Origin: Paenarthrobacter aurescens TC1
Lineage (GTDB): Bacteria > Actinomycetota > Actinomycetes > Actinomycetales > Micrococcaceae
Reading direction: 5' to 3'
Assembly: GCA_000014925.1 (NCBI GenBank)
Contig: CP000474.1
Coordinates: forward strand, 4,402,001-4,466,000
DNA: 64,000 nt
Shown: in pieces, positions 8,275 to 16,956 of the stretch
Layout: each line of letters opens with the position of its first letter
Position numbering within the stretch: position 1 is the first letter of the stretch
Program-made: the position numbers and the translations under genes
The notes under the pieces: generated by a model
Told to the model about the DNA's origin: nothing
The model's database searches: none
Seen by the model: only the letters and a program-made list of their open reading frames with translations

Positions 8275-8943
8275 CTACTCTGCCTTTTTCAGGGGCAACG
8301 GTACGAGCTCCTGGATTTCCTCGAACGTGCAGCCGAACGTCTCCCGGACGGTGACGCCGTCGGGTCCTGTCAGGAACACAGCCTTGTCCGTGTACACGCG
8401 GGTGACGCAGCCGACGCCGGTCAGCGGGTAGGTGCACTGCTCCACCAGCTTGGACACGCCCTCGCGGGTCAACAAAGTCATCATCACGAAGACGTCCTTG
8501 GCGCCGGTGGCCAGGTCCATCGCACCACCGACGGCGGGAATCGCATCCGGGGCGCCGGTGTGCCAGTTGGCGAGGTCACCGGTGGCGGAGACCTGGAAGG
8601 CGCCGAGCACGCAGATGTCCAGGTGCCCGCCGCGCATGATCGCGAACGAGTCTGCGTGGTGGAAGTACGAGGCGCCGGGCAGTTCGGTGACGGGGATCTT
8701 GCCGGCGTTGATGAGGTCGCCGTCGATCTCGTCTCCCTCCGCGGCCGGGCCCATGCCGAGCATCCCGTTCTCCGTGTGGAGGGTGATGTTCTGTTCCTCG
8801 GTGAGGTAGTTGGACACGAGCGTCGGCTGGCCGATGCCCAGGTTCACGAATGAGCCGGGAACGATGTCGCGGGCCACCAACTGGGCGAGCTCGTCGCGGC
8901 CCAGCGGTTTCTCGGACGTCTGGATGCTTGTCTGGGTGCTCAT
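8275..8943 (-). CDS. pcaJ: 3-oxoadipate CoA-transferase subunit B
   Basis: 222 residues. The family I CoA-transferase beta subunit supplies the active-site glutamate in TENGMLGMGP, and GAFQVSATGDLANW plus the mid-protein block GAMDLATGAKDVFVMM are typical. With PcaI it moves CoA from succinyl-CoA to beta-ketoadipate. The start is the ATG at 8943; a much longer in-frame extension to 9510 is only the shadow of pcaI. It follows pcaI by two bases, as expected for a co-translated heteromer. Confidence 0.93.
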   Translation of the reverse strand: MSTQTSIQTSEKPLGRDELAQLVARDIVPGSFVNLGIGQPTLVSNYLTEEQNITLHTENGMLGMGPAAEGDEIDGDLINAGKIPVTELPGASYFHHADSFAIMRGGHLDICVLGAFQVSATGDLANWHTGAPDAIPAVGGAMDLATGAKDVFVMMTLLTREGVSKLVEQCTYPLTGVGCVTRVYTDKAVFLTGPDGVTVRETFGCTFEEIQELVPLPLKKAE

Positions 8944-8945
8944 GC

Positions 8946-9632
8946 TCAGGCCACCTCTTCTTTTGTTCCGGCAGAATCGACGCGGACCACACTGTTGACG
9001 TAAATCCCCGGGGTCACCACGTTCTCCGGGTCCAGGGAACCGGTGGGCACGATCTCCGAGACCTGCACGATAGTGTGCTTGGCCGCCGCAGCCATGATGG
9101 GCCCGAAGTTCCGGGCGGTCTTGCGGTACACGAGGTTGCCCTTGCCGTCGGCCTTGAGTGCCTTGATGAGCGCGACGTCGGCGTGGATCGGCGTTTCGAA
9201 CACCTGCCACTTTCCATCCAGCAAACGGGTTTCCTTGCCCTCCGCCAGCGTGGTGCCGTAGCCGGTGGGCGTGAAAAACCCGCCAATTCCGGCGCCGGCT
9301 GCGCGGATGCGCTCGGCCAGGTTGCCCTGCGGGACCAGTTCCAGCTCGATCTCGCCGGCGTGGAACTTGGCATCGAAGTGCCAGGAGTCGGACTGCCGCG
9401 GGAAGGAACAGATCATCTTCCGGACCCGGCCTTCCTTGATCAGCAGCGCGAGGCCCTGAGCGCCCTGGCCGGCGTTGTTGTTGACCACGGTCAGGTCCTT
9501 GGCGCCGCAATCCATCAGGGCATCGATGAGTTCGAACGGCTGCCCGGCGTTGCCGAAGCCGCCGATCATCACGGTGGAGCCGTCCTTGATGCCGGCGACA
9601 GCCTCGCCCACAGTGTCAATGAAATTCAGCAT
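8946..9632 (-). CDS. pcaI: 3-oxoadipate CoA-transferase subunit A
   Basis: 228 residues with the CoA-transferase alpha signature GGFGNAGQPFELIDAL near residue 24 and ADVALIKALKADGKGN, RKTARNFGPIMAAAAK further on. It pairs with PcaJ, encoded two bases downstream. Located 14 bases after pcaF in the same minus-strand operon, completing conversion of beta-ketoadipate to its CoA ester, the substrate of PcaF. Confidence 0.93.
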   Translation of the reverse strand: MLNFIDTVGEAVAGIKDGSTVMIGGFGNAGQPFELIDALMDCGAKDLTVVNNNAGQGAQGLALLIKEGRVRKMICSFPRQSDSWHFDAKFHAGEIELELVPQGNLAERIRAAGAGIGGFFTPTGYGTTLAEGKETRLLDGKWQVFETPIHADVALIKALKADGKGNLVYRKTARNFGPIMAAAAKHTIVQVSEIVPTGSLDPENVVTPGIYVNSVVRVDSAGTKEEVA

Positions 9633-9646
9633 GATCCTTAACCCTC

Positions 9647-10861
9647 CTATGCCGATGCGCCGGCAGTGACGTTTTCGAGCACCACGGCCAGGCCTTGGCC
9701 CACGCCGATGCAGATCGCTGCGACGCCCCAGCGCTGCCCGGAAACCTGCAAGGAACGGGCCAGCGTGCCAAGGATGCGAGTACCGGAGGCACCGAGCGGG
9801 TGGCCCATGGCGATCGCACCACCGTGGCGGTTCACGATTGCGGGATCAATCCCCCACGCGTCAACGCACGCCAGCGACTGCGCGGCGAACGCCTCGTTAA
9901 GTTCGACGGCGCCAACCTGGTCCCAGCCGATGCCCGCCTTCGCAAGGGCCTTGTTAGCCGCTTCCACCGGCGCGAATCCGAAGAACTGGGGATCGTTGCC
10001 ATGCGCACCACGGCCGGCGATGCGGGCCAGGGGCTCCATGCCCAGCATCCCAGCAGCCGCTTCCGAACCGATCCACGCAGCCGAAGCACCATCAGACAAC
10101 GGCGAGGCATTCCCGGCGGTGACCGTACCGCCGTCGGGCCCTGAGGACTCAGGCCGGAAAACGGTCTTCAGCCCAGCCAGCTTCTCCGCCGATGATCCGG
10201 CACGGATGCCCTCATCACGGACCAAATCGGTGCCCGGAACCTGTGACACCAAAGAATCGTAAAAGCCTTCGTTCCACGCAGCGTCGGCCAGGTTGTGGGA
10301 ATCTGCCGCAAAAGCATCCTGCCGCTCACGGGTGATCCCGTACTTCTCGCGGAGGCGTTCGGTGGCTTCGCCCAGGGAAATGGTCCAGTCCTTGTTCATG
10401 GCCGGGTTCACCAAACGCCAACCCAGCGTGGTGGACGCCAGGGTCATATCCCCGGCCGGGTAGGGCTTGGAGGTCTTCGGCAGCACCCACGGCGCACGGC
10501 TCATGGATTCCGCGCCACCCACCAGCATGAGTTCAGCGTCGCCGGCGTTGATCTGCCGCGAAGCGATGATGGCAGCATCCAGGGAAGAGCCGCAGAGCCG
10601 GTTGACCGTGGTGCCCGGAATGGAGACGGGCAGGCCGGCCAGGAGGGTGGCCATACGGGCGACGTTGCGGTTTTCCTCGCCGGCACCGTTGGCGTTGCCG
10701 AACACCACCTCGTCGATCCGCTCCACGTCCAACCCCGGCGCCCGGCGAACGGACTCGCGGACCACGTGTGCGGCAAGGTCATCGGGACGGACAGCGGCAA
10801 GGCCGGAGCCGAACTTGCCAAAGGGCGTGCGTACGGCGTCGTACACGAAAGCCTGGTTCAT
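9647..10861 (-). CDS. pcaF: Beta-ketoadipyl-CoA thiolase
   Basis: 404 residues with all thiolase motifs: nucleophilic C90 in VNRLCGSSLDAAI, GHPLGASGTR with the catalytic His, and CIGVGQG with the second Cys near the C-terminus. It cleaves beta-ketoadipyl-CoA to succinyl-CoA and acetyl-CoA. The MNQAFVYDAVRTPFG start at 10861 is typical of the family; a GTG eight codons upstream is in frame but lacks a better binding site. It lies 36 bases after pcaC and just before pcaIJ. Other thiolase roles are possible in principle, but operon position makes PcaF secure. Confidence 0.92.
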   Translation of the reverse strand: MNQAFVYDAVRTPFGKFGSGLAAVRPDDLAAHVVRESVRRAPGLDVERIDEVVFGNANGAGEENRNVARMATLLAGLPVSIPGTTVNRLCGSSLDAAIIASRQINAGDAELMLVGGAESMSRAPWVLPKTSKPYPAGDMTLASTTLGWRLVNPAMNKDWTISLGEATERLREKYGITRERQDAFAADSHNLADAAWNEGFYDSLVSQVPGTDLVRDEGIRAGSSAEKLAGLKTVFRPESSGPDGGTVTAGNASPLSDGASAAWIGSEAAAGMLGMEPLARIAGRGAHGNDPQFFGFAPVEAANKALAKAGIGWDQVGAVELNEAFAAQSLACVDAWGIDPAIVNRHGGAIAMGHPLGASGTRILGTLARSLQVSGQRWGVAAICIGVGQGLAVVLENVTAGASA

Positions 10862-10897
10862 GGGTTTCTCTTTCGTTCTTCCCACCTGAAGTGCGAC

Positions 10898-11341
10898 TCA
10901 GTTGGGTTCGGATGCGTCGATCTCAGCGAATACTGTCTGTGCCGTCTTGAAGGCCGAGTTGGCCGACGGCACACTGCAATAAATGGCGGTCTGCAGCAGG
11001 ATTTCCTTGATTTCGTCCCTGCTCAGGCCGTTGTTGAGGGCCGCCCGGACGTGCATGGCAAGCTCCTCCCAGTGACCGTGCGCCACCAGCGCCGTGAGGG
11101 TGACAGCGGATCGCATGTGCCGGCTCAGGCCGGGCCGCGTCCAGATGCCACCCCAGGCGATCCTGGTGATCATGTCCTGGTAGTCCTCGGTAAAGGAATC
11201 CTTGTTCGCGTTGGCTCGGTCCACGTGCGCGTCGCCCAGCACTTCGCGGCGAACCACCATGCCGGCGTCGTAAATGTCTTGCGCGGTGGCGTCCGCCTGC
11301 ACGGCACCGTTGCGTTCGGCATCGCCGGAAACAGTACTCAT
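10898..11341 (-). CDS. pcaC: 4-carboxymuconolactone decarboxylase
   Basis: 147 residues of the CMD/AhpD-like all-alpha family, with GGIWTRPGLSRHMRSAVTL and ALVAHGHWEELAMH carrying the conserved active-site His/Glu residues. It decarboxylates 4-carboxymuconolactone to beta-ketoadipate enol-lactone. Here pcaC and pcaD are separate genes with a four-base ATGA overlap, unlike the fused PcaL of some actinomycetes. Confidence 0.92.
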   Translation of the reverse strand: MSTVSGDAERNGAVQADATAQDIYDAGMVVRREVLGDAHVDRANANKDSFTEDYQDMITRIAWGGIWTRPGLSRHMRSAVTLTALVAHGHWEELAMHVRAALNNGLSRDEIKEILLQTAIYCSVPSANSAFKTAQTVFAEIDASEPN

Positions 11342-12141
11342 CGTCCGTTCTCCTTCATGAAGTTGCTCATCAGTTCAGCCACCACTGCCGGTGCCTCTGC
11401 CGGGGCAAGGTGACCGACGCCGTCGAGCGCTACAGCCTCAGCGGTACCGCCGCCGGCCGTGATACCCGAAACAACAGATTCAGCCACAGACGGCGGCGCT
11501 ACGGAATCCTCGACGCCGGCGATCACCTGGGTGGGGACGGTGATGCTGCCGAGCTGCTCGCGGACATCGAACGCGGCGAGGGCTTCGCAGCAGAACGAGT
11601 AGCCGAAGCGGTCGGCGTCGCGCAGGGCGTGCAGGAGGCGGCTGCTGATGTCCGGCTGGCGCTCCATGAAACCGGGACCGAACCACCGCTCAGCGGAGCC
11701 CTGGATCATCACCGGGGTGCCCAGCTTGCGGACGGTTTCGGCACGCTCCAGCCAGCCTTCGGGGGTGCCGAGCTTGGCGCCGCTGCACTGGACGGACAGG
11801 CTGCGGAGCCGGTCGCCGTGCTCGATGCCGAGCTGCAGGCCCGTGGCTCCGCCCAGCGAAACACCGGCGTAGTGGAAGTTGGCGCCCGGGGTTACCGAAT
11901 CGACAAGATCGACGACGGCGTCCGCAAGTTCCGCGACATCGAACCCTTCAGTGACTGTCGGCGAGATGCCGTGGCCGGGGAGGTCCCAGCCGATGACGTC
12001 GTACTCGTCGCCCAGGAGCGCGGCGGTTTCCGTCCAGAGGATCGTGGAGGTGCCCAGTGACGGACCTACCACCAGGAGCGGTTTGGCTCCGAGTTCGCGC
12101 TGCGGGGAGAGCAGCACGGCCTTGACAGTTGGCTTAGCCAC
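11338..12141 (-). CDS. pcaD: 3-oxoadipate enol-lactonase
   Basis: 267 residues, alpha/beta hydrolase fold: oxyanion region VVGPSLGTS, nucleophile elbow YAGVSLGGATG, later a catalytic Asp in AGVEDSV and His in GVGHLAP. It opens the enol-lactone to beta-ketoadipate. The GTG at 12141 (VAKPTVKAV) is chosen because AAAGGAG stands six bases ahead; the GTGGCTAA overlap with the end of pcaB gives translational coupling. Upstream in-frame ATGs would intrude far into pcaB. Confidence 0.9.
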   Translation of the reverse strand: MAKPTVKAVLLSPQRELGAKPLLVVGPSLGTSTILWTETAALLGDEYDVIGWDLPGHGISPTVTEGFDVAELADAVVDLVDSVTPGANFHYAGVSLGGATGLQLGIEHGDRLRSLSVQCSGAKLGTPEGWLERAETVRKLGTPVMIQGSAERWFGPGFMERQPDISSRLLHALRDADRFGYSFCCEALAAFDVREQLGSITVPTQVIAGVEDSVAPPSVAESVVSGITAGGGTAEAVALDGVGHLAPAEAPAVVAELMSNFMKENGR

Positions 12142-13555
12142 GCGTGGCTCCTTTCGAGGAGAATCCTGCATAGTCCGGGTACGCGGCAAAGATCCTACGG
12201 CTGATCTGTGCGGCTTCGCCGAGGTAGCTTGCGGGATTCAGGAGTGCTTCGAGTTCGGCATCGGACAGCTTGTCCGCGGGGACGGTTTCGCGCAGCAGCT
12301 TGGTGTAAATGCGGGACTGCTCGGCGGCGGGTGCTTTCAGGGTTTCGTCGACGACGGCCTGCAGCTTCTGCTTTCCGTCCTCGCCCAGCAGAGGAGCGAC
12401 GGCGGCAGCCACACCTTCGCTGAGCAGCAGCGGCCCTGTTAGTTCGAGGTTCCGGCGCATGGCATCCGGGAAGACGCGAAGACCTTCCATGAGTTCGCGG
12501 AGGTGTCCGGCTGCGCCCAGGGCCAACGCGAGCAGCTGACGCAAAGCAGGCCATTCGCTGTGCCAGGCGCCATCGGGTCGCTCATCGTTGAAGGTGGCCG
12601 CAGCCAGGTGCAGTTGCGACGCGAGGCCGGGAGCCTGCAACGCCGCACTGCGGATGAGCACGGACAGGACTGGGTTCTGCTTCTGCGGCATGGCGGAAGA
12701 AACACCGCGCCCGGCCGCCAAAGGTTCGCCGAGTTCCGCAACTTCAGGTCGGCTCAGGAAGAGCAGGTCCGCCGCGATCTTGCCGAAGGAATCGATGAGT
12801 GCAGCGAGGCCGTCCCCCAACGCCGTAATGGCCAGGCGGTTGGTGTGCCAGGGAGCGGCAGCCGGGGCGAGGCCAAGTGCGGCAGCCAACGAGTCGGCCA
12901 GCGTGAAAGGCGTGGAAGCTGAACCGGCAGTCAGCTTGGTCCCGGAGGCCAACGTGCCGCCGGCTCCGCCGAACTGGACCGGCAGCTCCAAGGACTCCAA
13001 GCGTGAAGCCGCAGCCGCAACACCCTGGAACCACTGAGCAGACCTGAGTCCGAACGTGTACGGAAGTGCGTGCTGCGTCAGGCTCCTGCCCACGCACAGC
13101 GTTTCCGCATGCTGTTCCGCCAAGGCGGCGAGCGCCGTCGTCGTGCCTTTGACGTCCAGCAGCAGCGCCGAAACGGTGCGGCTGGCGAGCAGCATGAGCG
13201 CGGAGTCGAGGACGTCCTGGCTGGTCAGCGAGGTGTGGACGGCTTTGCCGGCGCCGATCCCGGCCGAGTCCACGGACTTGACCCGGGCACGGAGGTCACC
13301 GAGCAGCGGGATCACCGGGTTTCCGCCACCTTGGGCCCGTTCCGCCACCGAAGCGGCGTCGTAGGAGTCCACATGGGCGGCTTCGGCCACCACAGCGGCA
13401 GACCCGGCAGGGACGAGCCCCGCGTCCTCGAGGACGGCAGCCCAGGAGGCTTCGACGTCGAGAATTGCCGCGATCACGGCGCGGTCGCCCGTCAGCGCAG
13501 CCACAGCGGGCGACGCCGAGACGGGGCTAAGGAGGCCGAAGTCGCCGTCGGTCAT
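12134..13555 (-). CDS. pcaB: 3-carboxy-cis,cis-muconate cycloisomerase
   Basis: 473 residues of the fumarase/argininosuccinate lyase superfamily. The diagnostic loop VSSAMPQKQNPVLS is present, and TSLTSQDVLDSAL and GRSLTQHALPYTFG match the other two conserved regions. It forms 4-carboxymuconolactone from the ring-opened product of PcaHG. The start ATG (MTDGDFGLLS) overlaps the pcaG stop by four bases (ATGA), and the stop overlaps the pcaD start by eight. Confidence 0.92.
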   Translation of the reverse strand: MTDGDFGLLSPVSASPAVAALTGDRAVIAAILDVEASWAAVLEDAGLVPAGSAAVVAEAAHVDSYDAASVAERAQGGGNPVIPLLGDLRARVKSVDSAGIGAGKAVHTSLTSQDVLDSALMLLASRTVSALLLDVKGTTTALAALAEQHAETLCVGRSLTQHALPYTFGLRSAQWFQGVAAAASRLESLELPVQFGGAGGTLASGTKLTAGSASTPFTLADSLAAALGLAPAAAPWHTNRLAITALGDGLAALIDSFGKIAADLLFLSRPEVAELGEPLAAGRGVSSAMPQKQNPVLSVLIRSAALQAPGLASQLHLAAATFNDERPDGAWHSEWPALRQLLALALGAAGHLRELMEGLRVFPDAMRRNLELTGPLLLSEGVAAAVAPLLGEDGKQKLQAVVDETLKAPAAEQSRIYTKLLRETVPADKLSDAELEALLNPASYLGEAAQISRRIFAAYPDYAGFSSKGATRG

Positions 13556-14151
13556 GCCGGTGTGTCCGCGTTGACGCTGGTTTCCAGCGAGCCGTCCTGC
13601 TGGAAGTCCAGGAACACGGTCTCGTCGCCACCCTGCAGGCGGATATCCCAAGTGAGGCCGCCGTCGGGATCGCGGCGTGCGATCAGCGTCTTGCGGCGCT
13701 CCGGATCCAAGGAGCTCAGCAGGGGATCGTTAGCCAATGCTTCTTCGTTTTCCGGCAGGTACACGCGGGTGAAGAGGCGGTTCATGAGGCCTCGGGCGAA
13801 GACCGCAACGGAGATGAACGCCGCAGCGCCGGGCTTGGTGGGGCCGGGGTTGACCGTGGTAAAGGTGTATACGCCGGAGTTGCCAACAGAGCCGCGACCC
13901 CAGCCGGTAAACGTGTAGCCGTCGCGAACCAGCGAACCGGTGCGCTGCACGATGTTGCCCTCGGAATCCGGCTGCCAGATCTCCAGGATGGCGTCCGGGA
14001 TGGTGCTGCCGGATCCGTCGTAGACCGTGCCTTGCAGGCGGATGCTGCCGGGGCTGCCCGGAGCCAGGAGCTCGTTGTCCTTGTTGAAGGGGAGTGCGTA
14101 GCCGTAGAACGGGCCTACGGTCTGGCCCGGTGTGGGTGTCAGCTTGCTCAT
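13552..14151 (-). CDS. pcaG: Protocatechuate 3,4-dioxygenase alpha subunit
   Basis: 199 residues of the intradiol dioxygenase fold, beginning MSKLTPTPGQTVGPFYGYAL, with DAILEIWQPDSEG and a C-terminal WDIRLQGGDETVF. As in other alpha subunits, the iron ligands of the beta subunit are not conserved. It forms the alpha-beta unit with PcaH, encoded four bases upstream, and cleaves protocatechuate between the two hydroxyls. Confidence 0.93.
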   Translation of the reverse strand: MSKLTPTPGQTVGPFYGYALPFNKDNELLAPGSPGSIRLQGTVYDGSGSTIPDAILEIWQPDSEGNIVQRTGSLVRDGYTFTGWGRGSVGNSGVYTFTTVNPGPTKPGAAAFISVAVFARGLMNRLFTRVYLPENEEALANDPLLSSLDPERRKTLIARRDPDGGLTWDIRLQGGDETVFLDFQQDGSLETSVNADTPA

Positions 14152-14155
14152 GTGC

Positions 14156-15028
14156 CTACTCCTCGTCCCCGGCGTCGCCGTATGCTTCGTTTTCCGTCCA
14201 GGTCCGCTTGGAACCGGTCAGGATGATGTCCCATTTGTAGCCGAGCGCCCACTCGGGGCTGGTGAGCTCATGGTCGTACTCCGCCACGAGACGGTCGCGG
14301 GCATCTTGGTCCACGATCGACTGGTAGATGGGGTCCAGCGGGAACAGCTGGTCGCCCGGAAAGTACATCTGGGTGACGATGCGCTGCGTAAACTCCGAGC
14401 CGAACATGGAGAAGTGGATGTGCGCCGGACGCCAGGCGTTCAGGTGGTTCTTCCACGGATACGCACCGGGCTTGATGGTGGTGAAGCTGTACGAGCCGTC
14501 GTCACCGGTGATGCAGCGGCCGACGCCGGTGAAGTTGGGATCCAGAGGCGCGGGGTGCTGATCGCGCTTGTGGATGTAGCGACCGGCGGCGTTGGCCTGC
14601 CAGATCTCCACAAGCTGACCGGCCACCGGTCGGCCGTCACCGTCAAGGACACGGCCGGCGACGATGATGCGCTCCCCTTGGGGCTCGCCGTTGTGCTGGA
14701 TGGTCAGGTCCGACTCCAGCGCGTGAACGTCCTGGTGACCGAAAGCGGGCGAGTAGAGTTCGATGGTCTCCGGGTCCGCGTGGTGCAGGTTCTTGGTGGG
14801 GTGACGCAGGATGCTGCTGCGGTACGGTGCGTAGTCCAGGCGCGGCATGGTCTCCGGGCCCCGGCCGTTCTTCAGTGCCTCGGCGTAGCGGTCACTGATG
14901 CCCTTCATCTCAGCACTGAGATCGGCTTGGGTTTCCACCTTCTTGGGGGAAACGTGCGCGGCATGCGCCTCTGCGGGCGGCACGAGTTCCTCGGATTCGA
15001 GCGCTTGTGCTGACTGTTCTTGCGGCAC
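14156..15028 (-). CDS. pcaH: Protocatechuate 3,4-dioxygenase beta subunit
   Basis: 290 residues. Iron-binding residues are visible: Tyr in NAAGRYIHKRD, then Tyr in GAYPWKNHLNAWRP and two His in PAHIHFSMFG, the 2-Tyr/2-His set of the ferric catalytic subunit. The start is the GTG at 15028, which has AAAGGAG six bases upstream. The first 35 or so residues are a low-complexity extension not typical of proteobacterial PcaH. First pca structural gene after qsuB, 41 bases downstream of it. Confidence 0.93.
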   Translation of the reverse strand: MPQEQSAQALESEELVPPAEAHAAHVSPKKVETQADLSAEMKGISDRYAEALKNGRGPETMPRLDYAPYRSSILRHPTKNLHHADPETIELYSPAFGHQDVHALESDLTIQHNGEPQGERIIVAGRVLDGDGRPVAGQLVEIWQANAAGRYIHKRDQHPAPLDPNFTGVGRCITGDDGSYSFTTIKPGAYPWKNHLNAWRPAHIHFSMFGSEFTQRIVTQMYFPGDQLFPLDPIYQSIVDQDARDRLVAEYDHELTSPEWALGYKWDIILTGSKRTWTENEAYGDAGDEE

Positions 15029-15069
15029 GGCCGGCTCCTTTCGGTTGATGGTTCTCTTTGGTTTCGGGT

Positions 15070-16956
15070 CTAAACCCGGTGAAGCGAGTCGTATTGGACA
15101 GCGTGGCGCACAGGAGCGTTGGGCGCCCCGTAGCCGTCGTAGTTGCCGCGGCGCTCAACCATTTCGAAGAACACACTGCCCACGGTGGCGGTGTAGAAGT
15201 GGAGGAATTCGCCGTTGGCGTCCCGGTCATACAGGAGGTTGAGCTCCATGAGAGTGGCCAGGAAGTCGGGTTGAAGATCGAACCGTGCGTCCAGGTCCTC
15301 GTAGTAGTTGGCGGGAATCTGCAGGAACTCGAGGCCACGATCGCGGGCGGACCGGGCCGTAGCCACGAGGTCGTCCACCGCGAAGGCGATGTGTTCCTGG
15401 TACGTTTTGCGTGCCGTTTCCTGGGATTGCTGGGCGGGTGCCAGGTTCAGGACCAGCCTGACCGCGCCGTTGCTGGTCTCCATGACCTGCGAGCGGACAA
15501 GCCCGCTGGGACTCGGGACCTCGGCGAACGGCTGCGGTTCCAGGGCCAGCGCGCTGGTGTAGAAGAGCACAGCTTCGTCGAAGTGCTGCCAGGGCTGGGC
15601 CAGGTTCACGTGGTCGATCACGGCGTTTCGCTGCGCTGCGGAGTGCTCCAGCCCTTCGCCGAATTCATGCGTCCACGCAGCGGTGCCATCGGGGCTGCCC
15701 TGGCACAGGAAAATCTCGGTGGAGTCCGGGGCGGAGATGCCTTGGAAGACTTCTTCGTCGGCTTGGACCTTGCGAGCAACCACTGGCGCCTTGAGTTGCT
15801 GGGCCCGAGCGGAGGCAATCACCGGAGAGTCGACGTCGAACCCCAAAGCGGCAATAGCCGGTTCCGAGTGCGAGGCTGCTTGCTCGTTGATGATCACGCG
15901 GGCCTGGCCCATGGTCCAGAGCTGGACGTCCTTGGTGCGGTGCCGGCCCTCGAACTCGAAGCCGAGCTGGCCCAGGAGCTTCTCCAGCTGCGCGGTGTCG
16001 TCCGCTTTGACCTCGGCGAAGTTGAAGCCGGCGGGCTCGTTCACCTTGGGCAGCGTGGCCAGTTCCATGGGATAACGACGGCGGGACGCACTGCCGTTGC
16101 CCGCGGCGGTCTCAGTTCCTGTTTCCACAGCGGTGCTGGCGAGCCATTTGGCACTCTGCTCCTCCAGCCAGATCAGGGAGCGCATGGCATCCACGGCGGT
16201 CCGTTCGGTGTCCGACTGGCGGAAGACGTCGTTGAAGACCTCAAGGGAGACCGGGCCCGTGTATCCGGCACGGACAACGTGTCCCATGAACTTGGCGAGC
16301 TCGAACTGTCCCTCACCCGGGAACACACGGTAGTGACGGCTCCAGGACAGTACGTCCATGGAGAGCTTGGGGGCGTCGGCAACCTGGACGAAGAAGATCT
16401 TCTCCGCGTTGATCTGCTCGATCGGCGCGGTGTCCCAGTCGCGGGAAAGGATGTGGAACGAGTCCAGGCAGGTGCCGAGGTTGGGGTGGTCCACCATCTC
16501 CACCAGGCGGTACGCATGCTCGTAGTCGTTGACGTACTTGCCCCAAGCCAAGGCCTCGTAGGCAACCTCGACGCCGTGATCCCCGGCCAGTTCTGCAAGT
16601 TCTGCCAGCTGGGAGGCGCGGAGTTCGTCGTCGTCGATGGTTGCGGTGGCCACGTTGGAGCAGACCAGGATGGTGTCCATGCCCAGACGTTCCATGAGGT
16701 TGAACTTGGCCTCGGCCCGCTTAAGGTTGGCCTTCAGCAGCTCCGGCGTGACGCCGTCGAAATCGCGGAACGGCTGGTAGAGATCTAGGCCCAGGCCAAG
16801 GTCGGCAGCCATTTTCCGGACTTCTTCCGGGCTGTGCGGTGAAGTGACGAGGTCCTGTTCAAAGATCTCGATGCCATCGAAACCCGCGATGGCGCAGGCC
16901 TGCATCTTCTCCTTCAGCGTGCCGGACAGGCAGACTGTGGCGATTCCGGTGCGCAT
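15070..16956 (-). CDS. qsuB: 3-dehydroshikimate dehydratase fused to an HPPD-like domain (QsuB/QuiC1 type)
   Basis: 628 residues. The N-terminal 280 are a sugar-phosphate-isomerase-like TIM barrel with E134, D165, Q191 and E239, the divalent-metal ligands of this family, plus H168 in DSFHILSRD. The C-terminal half is a vicinal-oxygen-chelate region resembling 4-hydroxyphenylpyruvate dioxygenase. It turns 3-dehydroshikimate into protocatechuate and so feeds the pca genes directly downstream. The start overlaps the qsuD stop by one base (TGATG). The role of the HPPD-like half is not obvious from sequence; in relatives it seems to tune dehydratase activity. Confidence 0.92.
   Translation of the reverse strand: MRTGIATVCLSGTLKEKMQACAIAGFDGIEIFEQDLVTSPHSPEEVRKMAADLGLGLDLYQPFRDFDGVTPELLKANLKRAEAKFNLMERLGMDTILVCSNVATATIDDDELRASQLAELAELAGDHGVEVAYEALAWGKYVNDYEHAYRLVEMVDHPNLGTCLDSFHILSRDWDTAPIEQINAEKIFFVQVADAPKLSMDVLSWSRHYRVFPGEGQFELAKFMGHVVRAGYTGPVSLEVFNDVFRQSDTERTAVDAMRSLIWLEEQSAKWLASTAVETGTETAAGNGSASRRRYPMELATLPKVNEPAGFNFAEVKADDTAQLEKLLGQLGFEFEGRHRTKDVQLWTMGQARVIINEQAASHSEPAIAALGFDVDSPVIASARAQQLKAPVVARKVQADEEVFQGISAPDSTEIFLCQGSPDGTAAWTHEFGEGLEHSAAQRNAVIDHVNLAQPWQHFDEAVLFYTSALALEPQPFAEVPSPSGLVRSQVMETSNGAVRLVLNLAPAQQSQETARKTYQEHIAFAVDDLVATARSARDRGLEFLQIPANYYEDLDARFDLQPDFLATLMELNLLYDRDANGEFLHFYTATVGSVFFEMVERRGNYDGYGAPNAPVRHAVQYDSLHRV

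Noticed and set aside
8275..9510. 411-codon frame suggesting a fused CoA transferase
   Set aside because: The first 189 codons are an out-of-frame reading of pcaI; real pcaJ starts at 8943.
15058..16788. 576-codon plus-strand frame opposite qsuB
   Set aside because: No motifs and no ribosome site, while the opposite strand carries all metal ligands of dehydroshikimate dehydratase.
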